Shown here piece by piece: positions 43,516 through 53,425 of a stretch of DNA of 64,000 nt. The notes beneath the pieces are model-generated. The model saw only the letters and a program-made list of their open reading frames with translations, ran no database searches and was not told where the DNA came from. This DNA comes from Ciceribacter thiooxidans. Its GTDB lineage: Bacteria > Pseudomonadota > Alphaproteobacteria > Rhizobiales > Rhizobiaceae. Numbering within the stretch: position 1 is the first letter of the stretch; each line of letters begins with the position of its first letter. Location: NCBI RefSeq assembly GCF_014126615.1, contig NZ_CP059896.1:1498501-1562500 (forward strand), in the 5' to 3' direction. The position numbers and the translations under genes were made by a program.

Positions 43516-46130
43516 ATGCGTCTGACCCGCCGTGAAGTCCTGCAATCGCTGTGCATCGGCGTGGCCGGGGCGCGTTTCCTCGCCGCGGGAACGGTTTTGG
43601 CGCAGACGGCGTACACACCGTTCGTGCTCGTGCTGGACGGAACCGACGCTGCGCCAGCGCCGGACAAGTTGCGTATCGTGGTCGAGGCGATCATCCGTCG
43701 CAACGTGCCCGTGGGGCTCGCGCTTGCGGCCGATGCACCCGACGACGCGATCGGCGCAGCGCTCGCATTGCAGGCCGCCTATGGCGGGATGTTCGAGCCG
43801 ATCGCCCTTCTGCCCGGCATGGAGACCGAGCGGGTCTATTTCCAGATGCGGCGCGCCGGCGATGCCCAGGCGCGGCTGACCGGGCTTGCGGGACAGGCCG
43901 GGGGCGCAGCGCTTCCGCCCGCCTTCCGTACCATGCTCTGCCGGCAGGCGGGGCCGGAGGTGCCGATACTCTCGGGCGTCAGGGCGGGCGGGTTCCGCAC
44001 GGTACTCGTCATGCCGAAGGAGGATGCGCCGACCACCTATTCCGAGACCGAGAACGGCATCATGCACGTGGCGGGAGGTTTGCGTCTCGCCTCGCTCTCG
44101 GCGCTTAACCAGCGACGGACGCGGATCACGCAGCGGATGGTCGGTGACGAGCCGCTGGTGCTCTATGTCTCCCTGGCGGGTCTCGCGTCTCTCGACGACG
44201 AGCGTCTCGGGAGCCAGGCTGCCACTCTCGCCGGCTTCGTGGCACAAGCCGAGGACGAGGGAAAGATCACGACCATCCTACCCTCGGAATTCTATCTGCG
44301 TTCCGACGCCTTTTCGCGGGAGGTCGCGCTTCATCTCGATTTCGGTTCCGGCACCGCGCCCGCCGACGCGGAGGTTGCGTTCCTCAAGGCGCTGACGGCG
44401 GCGGGGATCACCTTTTCCCGCTCGGGCGGCGAAGCTGCGGCCGGCGGCACTGACTGTCCGATACTCGGCGCAGATACTGAGACGCCCGCCTGGCAGGCCG
44501 TGCGGACCGCGGCGGGCGCCGCCGTCGATCTCGACCGACCGATGAGCGAGGCCGCACCGGTGAGCTGTGCGGTGACGGAAAACGAAGGGCTGGATGCGGC
44601 ATTGCTGACCTCGGCCGGCATCGCGGTGCGCGCCGCGCTCGGGGAACGGAAGACGAAGCCGGGACTCGACGAGAACGGTCTCCTCGAGGTGCCCGTTGCC
44701 ATCCGCATCGACGGGGGCCGGATCGGCGACGGGTCGGAACTCGCGGAGACGCTGAAGACCCGGCTCGGGCCGGAACGCGATGCATTGTTGGTCGTCGGCG
44801 GCGCGGCGCTTGCCGCCGAGGGGGCGGGCGAGGTGATCGCCGGGATCCTTGCAGGGCTCTCCACCCGCACGGGCAATCACATGACGGGGCTCGGCGCATA
44901 CGGCGAGGCGCTCGTCGGTCGCGACCCGATCTTCGAACGGCTCAAACTATCCGACCGGATGCGCTTTGCCGGAGGCGGGACGGGTACGGAGACGATCGAT
45001 GCCGCCGAGAAGGCGCGGCTCGAAGCGGATGCCGAGCTCGCCTGGCGATATTTCACCCGGCTTTCGGACAAGGACACAGGCCTTGCCCCGGCAAGCGCGG
45101 AGGCTTCCGGCAGCAGCGTGGTCCCGTATTCCTCCGTGACCATGTGGGACATCGCCAGCCAGATCTTCGGGCTTGTCGGCGCCCATTCGATCGGGCTTGC
45201 GACGGATGATGCGTTCGCCGAAGCGGCGGGAAAAATCCTGAAGAGCCTGCCCGCGACCCGTATCGGCAAATTGCGCCTGCCGCAGGCAAACCTTTCGACG
45301 CGGCGCGGCGGGCCGCTGGAAAACAGCTATAACGCCTCCGATACCGGGCGGCTGCTGGTGGCACTGAAAGTGCTTGCAGGCCGCGGTCTGGACAAGGAGG
45401 TCGCCCAGGTCGTCGCTGGCTGGGACCTCGCGGCGACGATCGTCGAACGGAGACTGCGCGACATCGATGACGGCGTATGGAGGACCTATTTCCGCTCCAA
45501 CTACGCCCACTATGCGGCGCGCGGTTTCGCCCTCTGGGGATGGAGGTCGACACTCCCTATGCGCCGGAACCGGAGGATGTCGCGACCGACCGGCGGATGC
45601 GCATTCTCGGAAGGGTCGCCGACATCGGGTCGGTCGGCGCCGAGCCGCATACGCTGGAGGCGATGGAGCTCGGTGCATCCGAGGCGGCGCGGGTGATCTC
45701 GGACGTCCTCTTCACCGCGCAGGTCGACGAATACCGCAGCACGGGCCGGTTCGTCTGCGTTTCGGAAAGCTCGATCGATCGCGCCCCGTGGTTTATCTAT
45801 CAGGGGTTCGACGTGGAAGGCGAGGAGAACCCCTGGACGCTGGAGGCGATGGCCGATCGCGCGCGCTACGAGACGCCGGCGATGCGTCGCGCGCTCGATG
45901 TGGTGAACTGCAAGGGTGCCTATCTCTGGAACGCCGTGCGCCCGCACGCCTACTCGGACCGTCTCGTCTCCCATGTGCGGGAAAGGGGGCGGATCTCCGA
46001 TCTCGGCTTTGCCTCCGGCATTTACGCGGCGACCGGCCAGCCGACCGCGAACTACAGCGATATCAACACCAACGGCATCATCCTGGAGGCGGTCGCCTAT
46101 GTGCTGAGCGGGCGCAAGACGCTATTGTGA
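43516..46130 (+). pseudogene. DUF3131 protein with Tat-type signal, frameshifted near the C-terminus
   Basis: The ATG at 43516 gives TRREVLQSLCIGVAGARFL, a twin-arginine-like leader, then a long periplasmic chain. The DUF3131 domain begins around residue 506 (AWRYFTRLSDKDTGLAPA, SSVTMWDIASQIFG). At the GGGG run 45536-45539 the original frame becomes a nonsense tail ending at 45696. The true continuation (MEVDTPYAPEPEDV, SDVLFTAQVDEYR, NTNGIILEAVAYVLSG) is in the next frame and ends at 46130. A single extra G would join them. The gene is probably in the same polysaccharide cluster as the GT2 fusion; whether the break is real or technical is open. Confidence 0.8.
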
Positions 46131-47345
46131 GGAACGGCCGGCGAGACCGACGACGGCGATCGCCGCAATCATCAGGCCGCCGGCGGCGAGAAAGGTGAGC
46201 CGCATGCCGGCTGCGATCGCCGCCGGGGCGGCATGGGCAAGATCCTCCGTGCCGGCGCCGAGCGCGAAGACAGCGCCCATGACGGCGGCGCCGGCGACGA
46301 GGCCGATATTGCGCGACAGACCGAGCAGCCCCGAGACGGTGCCACGACGGTCGCTCGGCACGCCGGCGAGTGCCGCGACGTTGTTGGCGGATTGGAAGAG
46401 CTGGTAGCCCGGCGTCAAAACTGCGATGGCGAGCACGTAGCCGGCGAGGCCGATCGCATCCGGCAGGAGTGCCAGCAGGAAGGCGCCGGCCGCCAGAGCC
46501 AGCAGGCCGGCCGCAAGCACCCGGCCCGTTCCCCACGCATCGACCAGCCGACCGGAGGGAACCCCGCTGAAGATGGAGATCACCGGACCGACGGACATGA
46601 CAAGGCCGACCAGCATTTCCTTCAGGCCGAGACCGAAGCCCAGATAGAAGGGACCGACCACCAGAGTCGTCATCATGACGGCGGCGACGACGAGGTTGGT
46701 GACGAGATTCGGCACCATGCTGCCCTCAAACGCGGCCCATGTGCCCGGCGCCATTCTCTTCGCGCCCGCGCGGGCCGTCAGAACGGCGACGGCAAGGATG
46801 AGTCCGAGCCCGGCAAGCGGCGCCTGAACGAGGAAGACGCCGCGCCATCCCGTCACCGGGACCAGCATGCCGCCGAGCGCCGGGCCGAGGGCCATTCCGA
46901 GAGCGGACATGGTACCGAGGAGGCCCATTGCCCTGCCGACGCGCGCCTCGCCCGCGGTTTCGCGGATCAGCGCCATGGAAAGCGTCATGAGGAATGCCGC
47001 GCCGACACCCTGAACGGCGCGCGCGGCGATGAGCAGGGGCAGGCTCGGCGCGAGACCGCAGATCAGCGAGGCGAGGGCGAAGAGGCCGAGCCCCGCGACG
47101 AGCATGCGCTTCAAGCCGTGGATATCACCGAGGCGGCCGGCGACGACCACCGCCACCGTCAGTCCTGCGAGATAGGCAACGACGACCGCCTGCACGGCGC
47201 CAAAGGATGCGGAAAACGCCGTAGCGAGCGCCGGCAGCGCAATGTTGGCGATACTGGTGCCGAGCGAGGCGAGCAGCATTGCGAGCGCGAGCGTCGCCAC
47301 GACCATCCCCGTTCGTTCGTTCCTGTCTGTTTCTTCCTGTTTCAT
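46122..47345 (-). CDS. MFS drug-resistance-type transporter
   Basis: The 407-residue protein has about twelve membrane segments and MFS signatures AVVVAGRLGDIHGLKRM (motif A-like) and LGPALGGMLVPVTGWR (motif C-like), typical of efflux pumps. The start at 47345 gives MKQEETDRNERTG. It is divergent from a MerR-family gene 69 nt away, whose dyad lies between them, so expression is probably controlled by that regulator. It converges with and overlaps the DUF3131 gene end by 9 nt. Confidence 0.88.
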   Translation of the reverse strand: MKQEETDRNERTGMVVATLALAMLLASLGTSIANIALPALATAFSASFGAVQAVVVAYLAGLTVAVVVAGRLGDIHGLKRMLVAGLGLFALASLICGLAPSLPLLIAARAVQGVGAAFLMTLSMALIRETAGEARVGRAMGLLGTMSALGMALGPALGGMLVPVTGWRGVFLVQAPLAGLGLILAVAVLTARAGAKRMAPGTWAAFEGSMVPNLVTNLVVAAVMMTTLVVGPFYLGFGLGLKEMLVGLVMSVGPVISIFSGVPSGRLVDAWGTGRVLAAGLLALAAGAFLLALLPDAIGLAGYVLAIAVLTPGYQLFQSANNVAALAGVPSDRRGTVSGLLGLSRNIGLVAGAAVMGAVFALGAGTEDLAHAAPAAIAAGMRLTFLAAGGLMIAAIAVVGLAGRSSQ

Positions 47346-47387
47346 AGGCTTGCCCCTTGCGTGATTCGCCATTCGGGAGCAGGCTAC

Positions 47388-47409
47388 GACTTCAAGTCAA
47401 CTTGAGGTC
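47388..47409. promoter_or_regulatory. SoxR-like dyad between MFS and MerR genes
   Basis: GACTTCAAGT and ACTTGAGGTC form a 10-bp inverted repeat with a CA centre, matching nine of ten positions and closely resembling the SoxR/MerR-type operator half site CTCAAG. It sits 5 nt before the MerR gene start. Confidence 0.65.
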
Positions 47410-47413
47410 AAGC

Positions 47414-47857
47414 ATGAAATTTCTCGATATCGGAGAGGTCGCCGCGGCAAGCGGGGTGGCGCCTTCGGCACTGCGCTACTACGAGGAGGTGGGGCTGATC
47501 GCCTCGGTATCGCGGCACGGCCTGCGTCGCCAGTTTCCGCCCGAGGTGCTGCTGCAACTGAAGCTGATCGCGATGGGGCGCTCGGCCGGATTCTCGCTCG
47601 ACGAAATCGCGGGGATGTTCGGCCGCAACGGCATGCCGGAATTGCCCCGCGACGTGCTGCACCAGAAGGCCGACGACCTCGACCGGCAGATCCGGGAACT
47701 GACGGCACTCGGCGACATGCTGCGGCATGTCGCCGATTGCCCGGCGCCCTCGCACATGGAATGCCCGACCTTCCGGCGGCTCGTGGATGTTGCGGGCAAG
47801 CGCGGCAGGCGGTGGGCGACATCGAAGGACGGACAGGCGCGTCCGGGCCGCAGTTGA
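47414..47857 (+). CDS. MerR-family regulator (SoxR-like)
   Basis: The 147-residue product has the MerR winged helix FLDIGEVAAASGVAPSALRYYEE, a coiled dimerisation helix, and a C-terminal region CPAPSHMECPTFRRL. Two cysteines near the C-terminus could bind metal or sense redox, but the spacing is not the four-Cys SoxR cluster. It probably controls the divergent MFS gene through the overlapping dyad. The start at 47414 immediately follows the dyad. Confidence 0.88.
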   Translation: MKFLDIGEVAAASGVAPSALRYYEEVGLIASVSRHGLRRQFPPEVLLQLKLIAMGRSAGFSLDEIAGMFGRNGMPELPRDVLHQKADDLDRQIRELTALGDMLRHVADCPAPSHMECPTFRRLVDVAGKRGRRWATSKDGQARPGRS

Positions 47858-47891
47858 GCGTTTAAGGGCCTCCCCTGGAGGTCGCTCGGGC

Positions 47892-48476
47892 TTAAGGAGC
47901 CGTCACCACAAGGGCCTTGCAGGCCATCGCGCCTTCGCGCCGGTAGCTGTGGGCTACGCTGGAATCGAAATACATCGCATCGCCGGGGTGCAGCAGGCTT
48001 TCCTCCCCGTCGACGTCGACCGAGAGGCGGCCGCTCAGCACGTAGATGAACTCCGCGCTGCCGTGCCGGTGCGGCTCCGACTGCGGCGCGTCGGCGGGAA
48101 ATTCGGCATAGAAGGCCTCCATCCGGCGATCCGCGGCCGGATAGTCCAGGCTTTCGAAGAGCCAGGCGGGCGGTCCGTCGCCTGCCGGCACCGGCAGCCT
48201 GATCCGCTCTCCCTTGCGCACGACCGCGACGAGCGGCTTGTCCTTCTCCGGCGCAAAGAAGTGATCGAGGCCGACGCCGAAGACCATCGCGATGCGGACC
48301 AGCGTGGGCAGCGTCGGGAAGAGCTGGCCCCGCTCGATCTTCGACAGCATGGCGGGCGAAAGCCCGGTATGGGCACCGAGTTGCACCAGGCCGAGCTTCT
48401 TCTTCAGTCGCAGCGTCCTGATGCGGGGGCCGATCGCATAGCGCTGAAGTTCGTTGGTGAGCGTCTCCGACAGCAT
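47892..48476 (-). CDS. XRE-family regulator with C-terminal cupin
   Basis: An HTH_3 domain ([33 protein letters not shown]) is joined to a cupin ([41 protein letters not shown]). The layout is that of PuuR/SutR-type repressors that sense small metabolites. It is 194 residues and complete. It lies divergent from the fasciclin gene, with 164 nt between their starts, so co-regulation is possible but not shown. Confidence 0.9.
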   Translation of the reverse strand: MLSETLTNELQRYAIGPRIRTLRLKKKLGLVQLGAHTGLSPAMLSKIERGQLFPTLPTLVRIAMVFGVGLDHFFAPEKDKPLVAVVRKGERIRLPVPAGDGPPAWLFESLDYPAADRRMEAFYAEFPADAPQSEPHRHGSAEFIYVLSGRLSVDVDGEESLLHPGDAMYFDSSVAHSYRREGAMACKALVVTAP

Positions 48477-48640
48477 GTTTGCAAACCTGTTTTCGTCTCG
48501 TGAACGCTTCTTTAGCGTGGTTTTCAGTTCATGAAAATCTACTTAATTATCACGAACATGTTATTGGCATGAAAAATATTTCTCACCAGATGATAATTCG
48601 TGCCCTGCCAAGCGGGCATGTCATCAAGAGGAACAATGCC

Positions 48641-49126
48641 ATGAAACTGAAGACAGCCATTCTTGCAGCAACGATCGGGCTTGCGGGCATCCAGGGCGCC
48701 TCGGCCGCGGAAAAGGACATCATCGATACGGCGGTCGAAGCGGGCCAGTTCAAGACGCTCGCCGCCGCGCTCGACGCGGCCGGCCTCGTGACGACCCTGA
48801 AGGGTGCCGGTCCGTTTACGGTCTTTGCGCCCACCGACGAGGCCTTCGCCAAGCTGCCGGCCGGCGCCGTGGAGGGGCTGCTGAAGCCCGAGAACAAGCA
48901 GAAGCTTACCGAAATTCTGACCTATCACGTCGTGCCCGGCAAGGTGATGGCCGCGGATGTCGCGGGGCTCGACGAGGCGAAGACGGTCAACGGCAAGGCG
49001 ATCGACATCACCGTCGACGGCCAGTCGGTCAAGGTGAACGACGCCAGCGTCATCAAGGCGGACATCGCCGCCTCGAACGGCGTCATCCATGTGATCGACA
49101 CGGTGATCATGCCGCCCGAGGGCTGA
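48641..49126 (+). CDS. Fasciclin domain secreted protein
   Basis: The signal peptide ([22 protein letters not shown]) is followed by one fasciclin domain: [47 protein letters not shown] and [12 protein letters not shown]. Single-domain fasciclin proteins in rhizobia, related to Nex18, act in envelope and symbiotic adhesion. The start at 48641 fits the signal peptide; the longer frame is not supported. A DUF378 gene follows 25 nt downstream, so the two are probably one operon. Confidence 0.92.
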   Translation: MKLKTAILAATIGLAGIQGASAAEKDIIDTAVEAGQFKTLAAALDAAGLVTTLKGAGPFTVFAPTDEAFAKLPAGAVEGLLKPENKQKLTEILTYHVVPGKVMAADVAGLDEAKTVNGKAIDITVDGQSVKVNDASVIKADIAASNGVIHVIDTVIMPPEG

Positions 49127-49151
49127 TCCCATCCAACCGAGGAGAACAGAC

Positions 49152-49376
49152 ATGACCATCATGAACGTCCTGACACTCGCCCTTGTCATCGTGGGCGGGC
49201 TCAACTGGGGGCTGGTGGGTCTCTTCGACCTCGATCTGGTCGCCGCGATCTTCGGCGCCGGCTCGCTGCTAGCCGGCGCCGTCTACGTGCTGGTCGGACT
49301 GTCCGCCGTCTGGCAGCTCGTACCGCTTTCATCCGCCTTGGGCGCCCGCGAGCTCGCCGCCGAGCATAGGCGGTAG
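49152..49376 (+). CDS. DUF378 small membrane protein
   Basis: The 74-residue product, MTIMNVLTLALVIVGGLNWGLVGLFDLDLVAAIFG, carries the DUF378 GGLNWGLVGL core and two membrane helices. Function is unknown. It is in an operon with the fasciclin gene. Confidence 0.88.
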   Translation: MTIMNVLTLALVIVGGLNWGLVGLFDLDLVAAIFGAGSLLAGAVYVLVGLSAVWQLVPLSSALGARELAAEHRR

Positions 49377-49381
49377 CCCCT

Positions 49382-49421
49382 CGGAGGGAGCGTCCGGTTC
49401 GGTCCGCCGGACCTCCCTCCG
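49382..49421 (+). terminator. Hairpin after DUF378 gene
   Basis: CGGAGGGAG and CTCCCTCCG pair, with further internal pairing of GTCCGG and CCGGAC. It lies 5 nt after the DUF378 stop and is followed by CCTTTCC, so it probably ends the fasciclin-DUF378 transcript. Confidence 0.6.
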
Positions 49422-49476
49422 CCTTTCCATGCTCGTAGAGGTGTCCTCTTCGGGCGCACCTTCTAGGGACCTGCGC

Positions 49477-50424
49477 CTAGCCTGCGGCTGGCCGGCGAGA
49501 ATGCCGGTCGTGCGGTTTGCCTTGCAGATTACCGCTGGCCAGCATGATGCCGAAGAGGGCGACCGCAATGCCGGCGATCTGCATCATGTCAGGTGTCCGG
49601 CCGAAGATCGCCGCGACGACGAGCGCCGAAACGGGCACCAGGTTGAACAGGACCGAGGTTGCAGCCGGGCCGCGCCGGGCAATTCCTACTTGCCAGAAGA
49701 TCACGGCAAGAGCCGAACCGACCAACGCCATCCACAAGGTTGAAACCCAGGCGACCGCCGGAGCGTGGACGAGGGCGGTCAGTGGCATCTCCAGTCGGAA
49801 AGCGACGAGGCCGAGCACCAGCGCGCCGGCGAGCATCGTCCAGGCCGATGTCTCGATCGGCGTGGCGCCGGTGACCCAGCGGCGGCAACCGATCGTATAG
49901 AGCGCCCAAAAGAGGCTTCCGATCAGAATCAGTATGTCGCCTGAAGCGAAATGCGTGCCGGAGAATGCCCCGACCGTCAGCGCGACGCCTGAAAGGCTGA
50001 TGATCATCCCGAGCACCGCGAGCAGCGACGGCAAGCGCTTGAGCAGGATCGAGTCGAGCAGGTTCGTCGTCAGTGGGCTTGTGGCCATGATGAGCGCCGC
50101 CGTCACCGGGCTCGACGTCTTCATGCCGAGAAACAACGTGGCGGTGAAGCCCGCGACGCCAATGAGCCCAAGCACGGCGAACGCAACGACATTGCGCCGC
50201 AGCACAGCCCAGGAAATGCCCTTGGTGGCGGCGAGCCACAGCAGGGTTGCTGCCACCGCAAGGACGACGCGGACCGCCGCCGCGGTCCATGGTGGCAGGT
50301 CGAACAGGACGATCCGTGTCGCCTCGAAATTGCTTCCCCAGAACACGGCGGCCATAGCGCTGAGAATGAACGCGCCTCTTTCACTCTGGGAAGCGGGGGC
50401 ATGGGTCAGGTTGGAAACGGACAT
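49477..50424 (-). CDS. EamA/DMT family transporter
   Basis: The 315-residue membrane protein has ten predicted helices in two EamA repeats, with FILSAMAAVFWGSNFEATRIVLF at the start and LVGSALAVIFWQVGIARRGPAATSVLFNLVPVSALV in the second half. It is probably an amino-acid or metabolite exporter. The start at 50424 gives MSVSNLTHAP. It is divergent from the LysR gene, a classic regulator-exporter pair. Confidence 0.88.
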   Translation of the reverse strand: MSVSNLTHAPASQSERGAFILSAMAAVFWGSNFEATRIVLFDLPPWTAAAVRVVLAVAATLLWLAATKGISWAVLRRNVVAFAVLGLIGVAGFTATLFLGMKTSSPVTAALIMATSPLTTNLLDSILLKRLPSLLAVLGMIISLSGVALTVGAFSGTHFASGDILILIGSLFWALYTIGCRRWVTGATPIETSAWTMLAGALVLGLVAFRLEMPLTALVHAPAVAWVSTLWMALVGSALAVIFWQVGIARRGPAATSVLFNLVPVSALVVAAIFGRTPDMMQIAGIAVALFGIMLASGNLQGKPHDRHSRRPAAG

Positions 50425-50513
50425 GACAACCTCTCTGGAAATGGAGTCCAGCGCAGGTTGCCTTATCGGATTTGGATAGGATATGGAGAATGCAGGTAAC
50501 CTGTTTTTCAAAA

Positions 50514-51392
50514 ATGGAAAGATACGTGCGCGATCTGGACTGGGACGACTGCCGCATCTTCCTGGCACTGGCACGCGAGGGAACGCTGTCGGGCGCGGCG
50601 CGGCAACTCGCGATCGGCGTGGCCACCGTCTCGCGCAGGATTGAACGGATGGAGCACGGGCTCGACCTGCCGCTCTTTCTAAGGACGCAGAACGGTTACG
50701 TGCTAACCGACCAGGGCGAGATGCTGCTGCCGCGCGCCGAAGCGGTCGAACTTGCGATGCTGGAGATGCGGAAAGAGGCCTCAGACCATAGCGAGATCCG
50801 CGGCATGGTGAGGCTAACGAGTATCGAGAGCCTGGTCGTGCCGTTCATTGTCCCGGCCCTGGCTCCGCTCTTGAGCGCCAATCCCGGCCTCGATGTCGAA
50901 ATCCTGTTCTCGAGTTCGACGGTGAACATGCACCGTCACGACGCCGACCTGGCGTTGCGCATGGTGCGGCCGGAGCGCGGGCATCTGCGCGTGCGCCAAC
51001 TGGCGGTCATGGGATTCGGCCTTTACGGCCCGCCGGATGGAGGTCGGCCGAGCCGCATGGTCGCCTGGCCGGAGGCCGCGAGCGTCGGCGCACTTCTGAC
51101 ATGGACCGAGGCTTTCGCTGAGCCGCAGGCGCCGAGGCTGGCGGTAAACACGTTGCCGGGACAGATCGAAGCGGTACGGCGCGGCATCGGGGTCTCGATA
51201 CTGCCGCATTTCCTGGCGCGGGAGGCGGGACTGCGCCTCCTCGAGGACCGCCTGGGAGGCGGCGATCCCATGCAAAGGCCGATCCTGCTCGTCACCCATG
51301 CCGATCTTGCCGCTTCGCGTCGGGTGGTGAGCGTCGCCGAGGCAGTGAGCGAGGAAATACTGCGTCAGCGTCGCGCCCTGCTGGAGCCGTAG
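50514..51392 (+). CDS. LysR family transcriptional regulator
   Basis: The N-terminal HTH reads DWDDCRIFLALAREGTLSGAARQLAIGVATVSRRIERME, and a substrate-binding domain follows. The start at 50514 (MERYVRDLDWDD) puts the HTH near the N-terminus as usual; the ATG at 50490 is possible. It is divergent from the EamA gene with under 90 nt between starts, so it probably regulates that exporter. Confidence 0.9.
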   Translation: MERYVRDLDWDDCRIFLALAREGTLSGAARQLAIGVATVSRRIERMEHGLDLPLFLRTQNGYVLTDQGEMLLPRAEAVELAMLEMRKEASDHSEIRGMVRLTSIESLVVPFIVPALAPLLSANPGLDVEILFSSSTVNMHRHDADLALRMVRPERGHLRVRQLAVMGFGLYGPPDGGRPSRMVAWPEAASVGALLTWTEAFAEPQAPRLAVNTLPGQIEAVRRGIGVSILPHFLAREAGLRLLEDRLGGGDPMQRPILLVTHADLAASRRVVSVAEAVSEEILRQRRALLEP

Positions 51393-51627
51393 GCGCGAGT
51401 GGTGCGCAACAATCGACACCCGCTGCGTGCCAGCGCGAAATGCTCGGTGTCGTAACGAAAGTTCGAGAAATGGCGGATGGGGTGTCCGCCGTACTATAGT
51501 TTCGGATAACCTTCTACGGTACGAAACAATCCATATGAAACAGCGCTTTGCCGTTCTGTCTCTCTTGCGTCGTCTCTGATAGTCCAGCATCATCTATGCA
51601 CAAAGGTGCAGGAAAGGATGCAGGAAA
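51393..51627. other. Junction region before the integrase
   Basis: No tRNA or other obvious integration target is visible. The stretch has a hairpin (GGCGGA...TCCGCC near 51472) and a short direct repeat (GTGCAGGAAA / ATGCAGGAAA) just before the integrase ATG. The left end of the integrated element probably lies here, but its matching right end is outside the window. Confidence 0.45.
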
Positions 51628-52794
51628 ATGGTCGTTATCCACCGCCTTACGGACGCAAGAATCAGATCGAAGCTGAAGCCTGGTCGCTACGGCGACGGTG
51701 GCGGCCTGTACCTTGAGGTCGCAACCGCCGGAACCAGGTCATGGCTGTTCATGTGGAAGGTCAACGGGAGGCGTCGAGCGATCGGCCTTGGCGGATATCC
51801 GGCCGTCTCGTTGGCACGGGCACGTTCTATTGCCGCAAAGGCAAAATCGGACATTGCTGAAGGACGCGATCCTGCCGTGTTGGCAAAAAGGAGCATGGTC
51901 CCGACTTTCGCCAAGTGCGTCGAAGAGTTCTTGGCCGTGAACAGCCCCTCTTGGCGTAACGACAAGCACAGGGCGCAGTGGGAGATGACATTGGGAGACG
52001 CTTACTGCCGAACGATACGTGAGAAGCCCGTGGATAAAATCGCCACCGATGATGTGCTGAAAATCCTGTTGCCGATCTGGATCGAAAAGGCGGAAACAGC
52101 GTCTCGCCTTCGAGGCCGCATTGAGCGGGTGTTGGACTATGCAAAGGTGAAGGGTTGGCGTGAGGGGCTGAACCCCGCTTTGTGGCACGGTAACCTCAAT
52201 CATTTGCTGCCCGCTCGACAGAAGCTGCAGCGCGGTCATCATCCGGCAATGCCATATAAGGATCTGCCGGCATTCATGCGCGATCTACGAAAGCGCGAGG
52301 CCGTTGCTTCCCTGGCATTGGAATTCCTGATCCTGACGGCCGCGCGCAGCGGCGAGGTTTATGGAGCGGTCTGGGACGAGTTTGACTTGGATGCAGCGCT
52401 CTGGACGATCCCGGCCACACGAATGAAGGCTGGGCGCGAACATGTCGTTCCCCTGTCTGGTCCAGCACTGGATCTCGTCCGACGACTCCATGACGCTCGG
52501 ACATGCCAGTACGTATTTCCCGGACAACGGACAAATCGTCCACTGTCAACCTCGGCAATGGAAATGCTGCTGCGCCGCATGGGAAAAGGTGCGTACACCG
52601 TGCACGGATTTCGGAGTTCCTTCAGGGACTGGGCCGGCGACATGACAGACTTCCCGCGCGATCTGGTCGAGACTGCCCTGGCGCACCGCGTTGGGGATGC
52701 GACAGAACGCGCGTATCGCCGATCGAGTGCGCTGGAGAAACGGCGGAGACTAATGCAAGTGTTTTCTCTCTACCTTTCCAACAGAAATTTCTAA
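51628..52794 (+). CDS. Tyrosine integrase (DUF4102/P4-type)
   Basis: The 388-residue product has an N-terminal DUF4102 arm-binding domain (LKPGRYGDGGGLYLEV, WLFMWKVNGRRRAIGLGGYPAVSLA) and a catalytic domain with the expected residues: Arg240 in TAARSGEV, His326 and Arg329 in HGFRSSFRDWAGD, His353 in LAHRVGD and Tyr363 in RAYRRS. It should catalyse site-specific integration and excision. It marks the start of an accessory region with excisionase and primase-polymerase genes and looks intact. Confidence 0.93.
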   Translation: MVVIHRLTDARIRSKLKPGRYGDGGGLYLEVATAGTRSWLFMWKVNGRRRAIGLGGYPAVSLARARSIAAKAKSDIAEGRDPAVLAKRSMVPTFAKCVEEFLAVNSPSWRNDKHRAQWEMTLGDAYCRTIREKPVDKIATDDVLKILLPIWIEKAETASRLRGRIERVLDYAKVKGWREGLNPALWHGNLNHLLPARQKLQRGHHPAMPYKDLPAFMRDLRKREAVASLALEFLILTAARSGEVYGAVWDEFDLDAALWTIPATRMKAGREHVVPLSGPALDLVRRLHDARTCQYVFPGQRTNRPLSTSAMEMLLRRMGKGAYTVHGFRSSFRDWAGDMTDFPRDLVETALAHRVGDATERAYRRSSALEKRRRLMQVFSLYLSNRNF

Positions 52795-52919
52795 AAAAAT
52801 TTCCGCTTTAATATCAAAAGCTTAAAGTATAAACGACAATTGGTCGCCATTGATCCTTTTGACAACAGGAAGGTAAAGGTATCAATAGAATGTCATCTTG
52901 AATTGATGGTGACGTTACT

Positions 52920-53156
52920 ATGAATGACGACAAAATGAGGCAATATAAAATTGCCTATTCTGTGCGTGAGGCGTCGGAAATATCCGGGCTCTCACCTGCA
53001 ACGATCCACAAACTGTGCAATGAAGGACGGCTGACGCGCCGCAAGGTGGGCAAACGGACCTTCATACTTGCCGCGGATCTGATGAATTTCTTCCTCAATT
53101 GCCCACAGGAAAAGCATCACCGTTTCGCGGCGGTGGACGCTAAGAAGGTCCGCTAA
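52920..53156 (+). CDS. Excisionase-family (HTH_17) DNA-binding protein
   Basis: The 78-residue product has a MerR-like helix: YSVREASEISGLSPATIHKLCNEGRLTRRKVGKRTFILAADLMNFF. It is the type of small DNA-bender that acts with tyrosine integrases to direct excision. AT-rich sequence upstream (52795-52919) may hold its promoter and excisionase binding sites. Confidence 0.85.
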   Translation: MNDDKMRQYKIAYSVREASEISGLSPATIHKLCNEGRLTRRKVGKRTFILAADLMNFFLNCPQEKHHRFAAVDAKKVR

Positions 53157-53158
53157 CC

Positions 53159-53425
53159 ATGGCTGCGCGGTTTTGCTCCTCGGCGGGCCAGCCCCGCCCG
53201 CCTTTCCCTATCAGGCTCAATGACCGTTGGCGTGTCGTTGAAGATGATAGCCAGTGGATACTTCAATATCGCCGCGGTAAGGCAGGCACCAAGACTGATG
53301 GCTGGCATTCCCGCAAGTTCAATCGCCGTCGCGATTGCCTCATCGAGTGCATCCATCGCAATTGCGGCGTAGTCGATGCTGCGGCGATGGCCTTGCTCCG
53401 CACCTTGCCGGAGATTCATCCATGA
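53159..53425 (+). CDS. Hypothetical protein of the integrated element
   Basis: The 88-residue product contains LNDRWRVVEDDSQWILQYRRGK and GWHSRKFNRRRDCLIECI. It begins 3 nt after the excisionase gene and overlaps the primase-polymerase gene by ATGA, so it is in the same operon. The sequence is typical of uncharacterised rhizobial integrative-element proteins; no domain is recognised. Confidence 0.65.
   Translation: MAARFCSSAGQPRPPFPIRLNDRWRVVEDDSQWILQYRRGKAGTKTDGWHSRKFNRRRDCLIECIHRNCGVVDAAAMALLRTLPEIHP

Noticed and set aside
43289..43525. A 78-codon frame between the divergent polysaccharide genes
   Set aside because: Composition is random-looking and it overlaps the start of the DUF3131 gene.
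51393..51627. A tRNA gene serving as the integrase attachment site
   Set aside because: No tRNA-like cloverleaf or conserved T-arm was visible.
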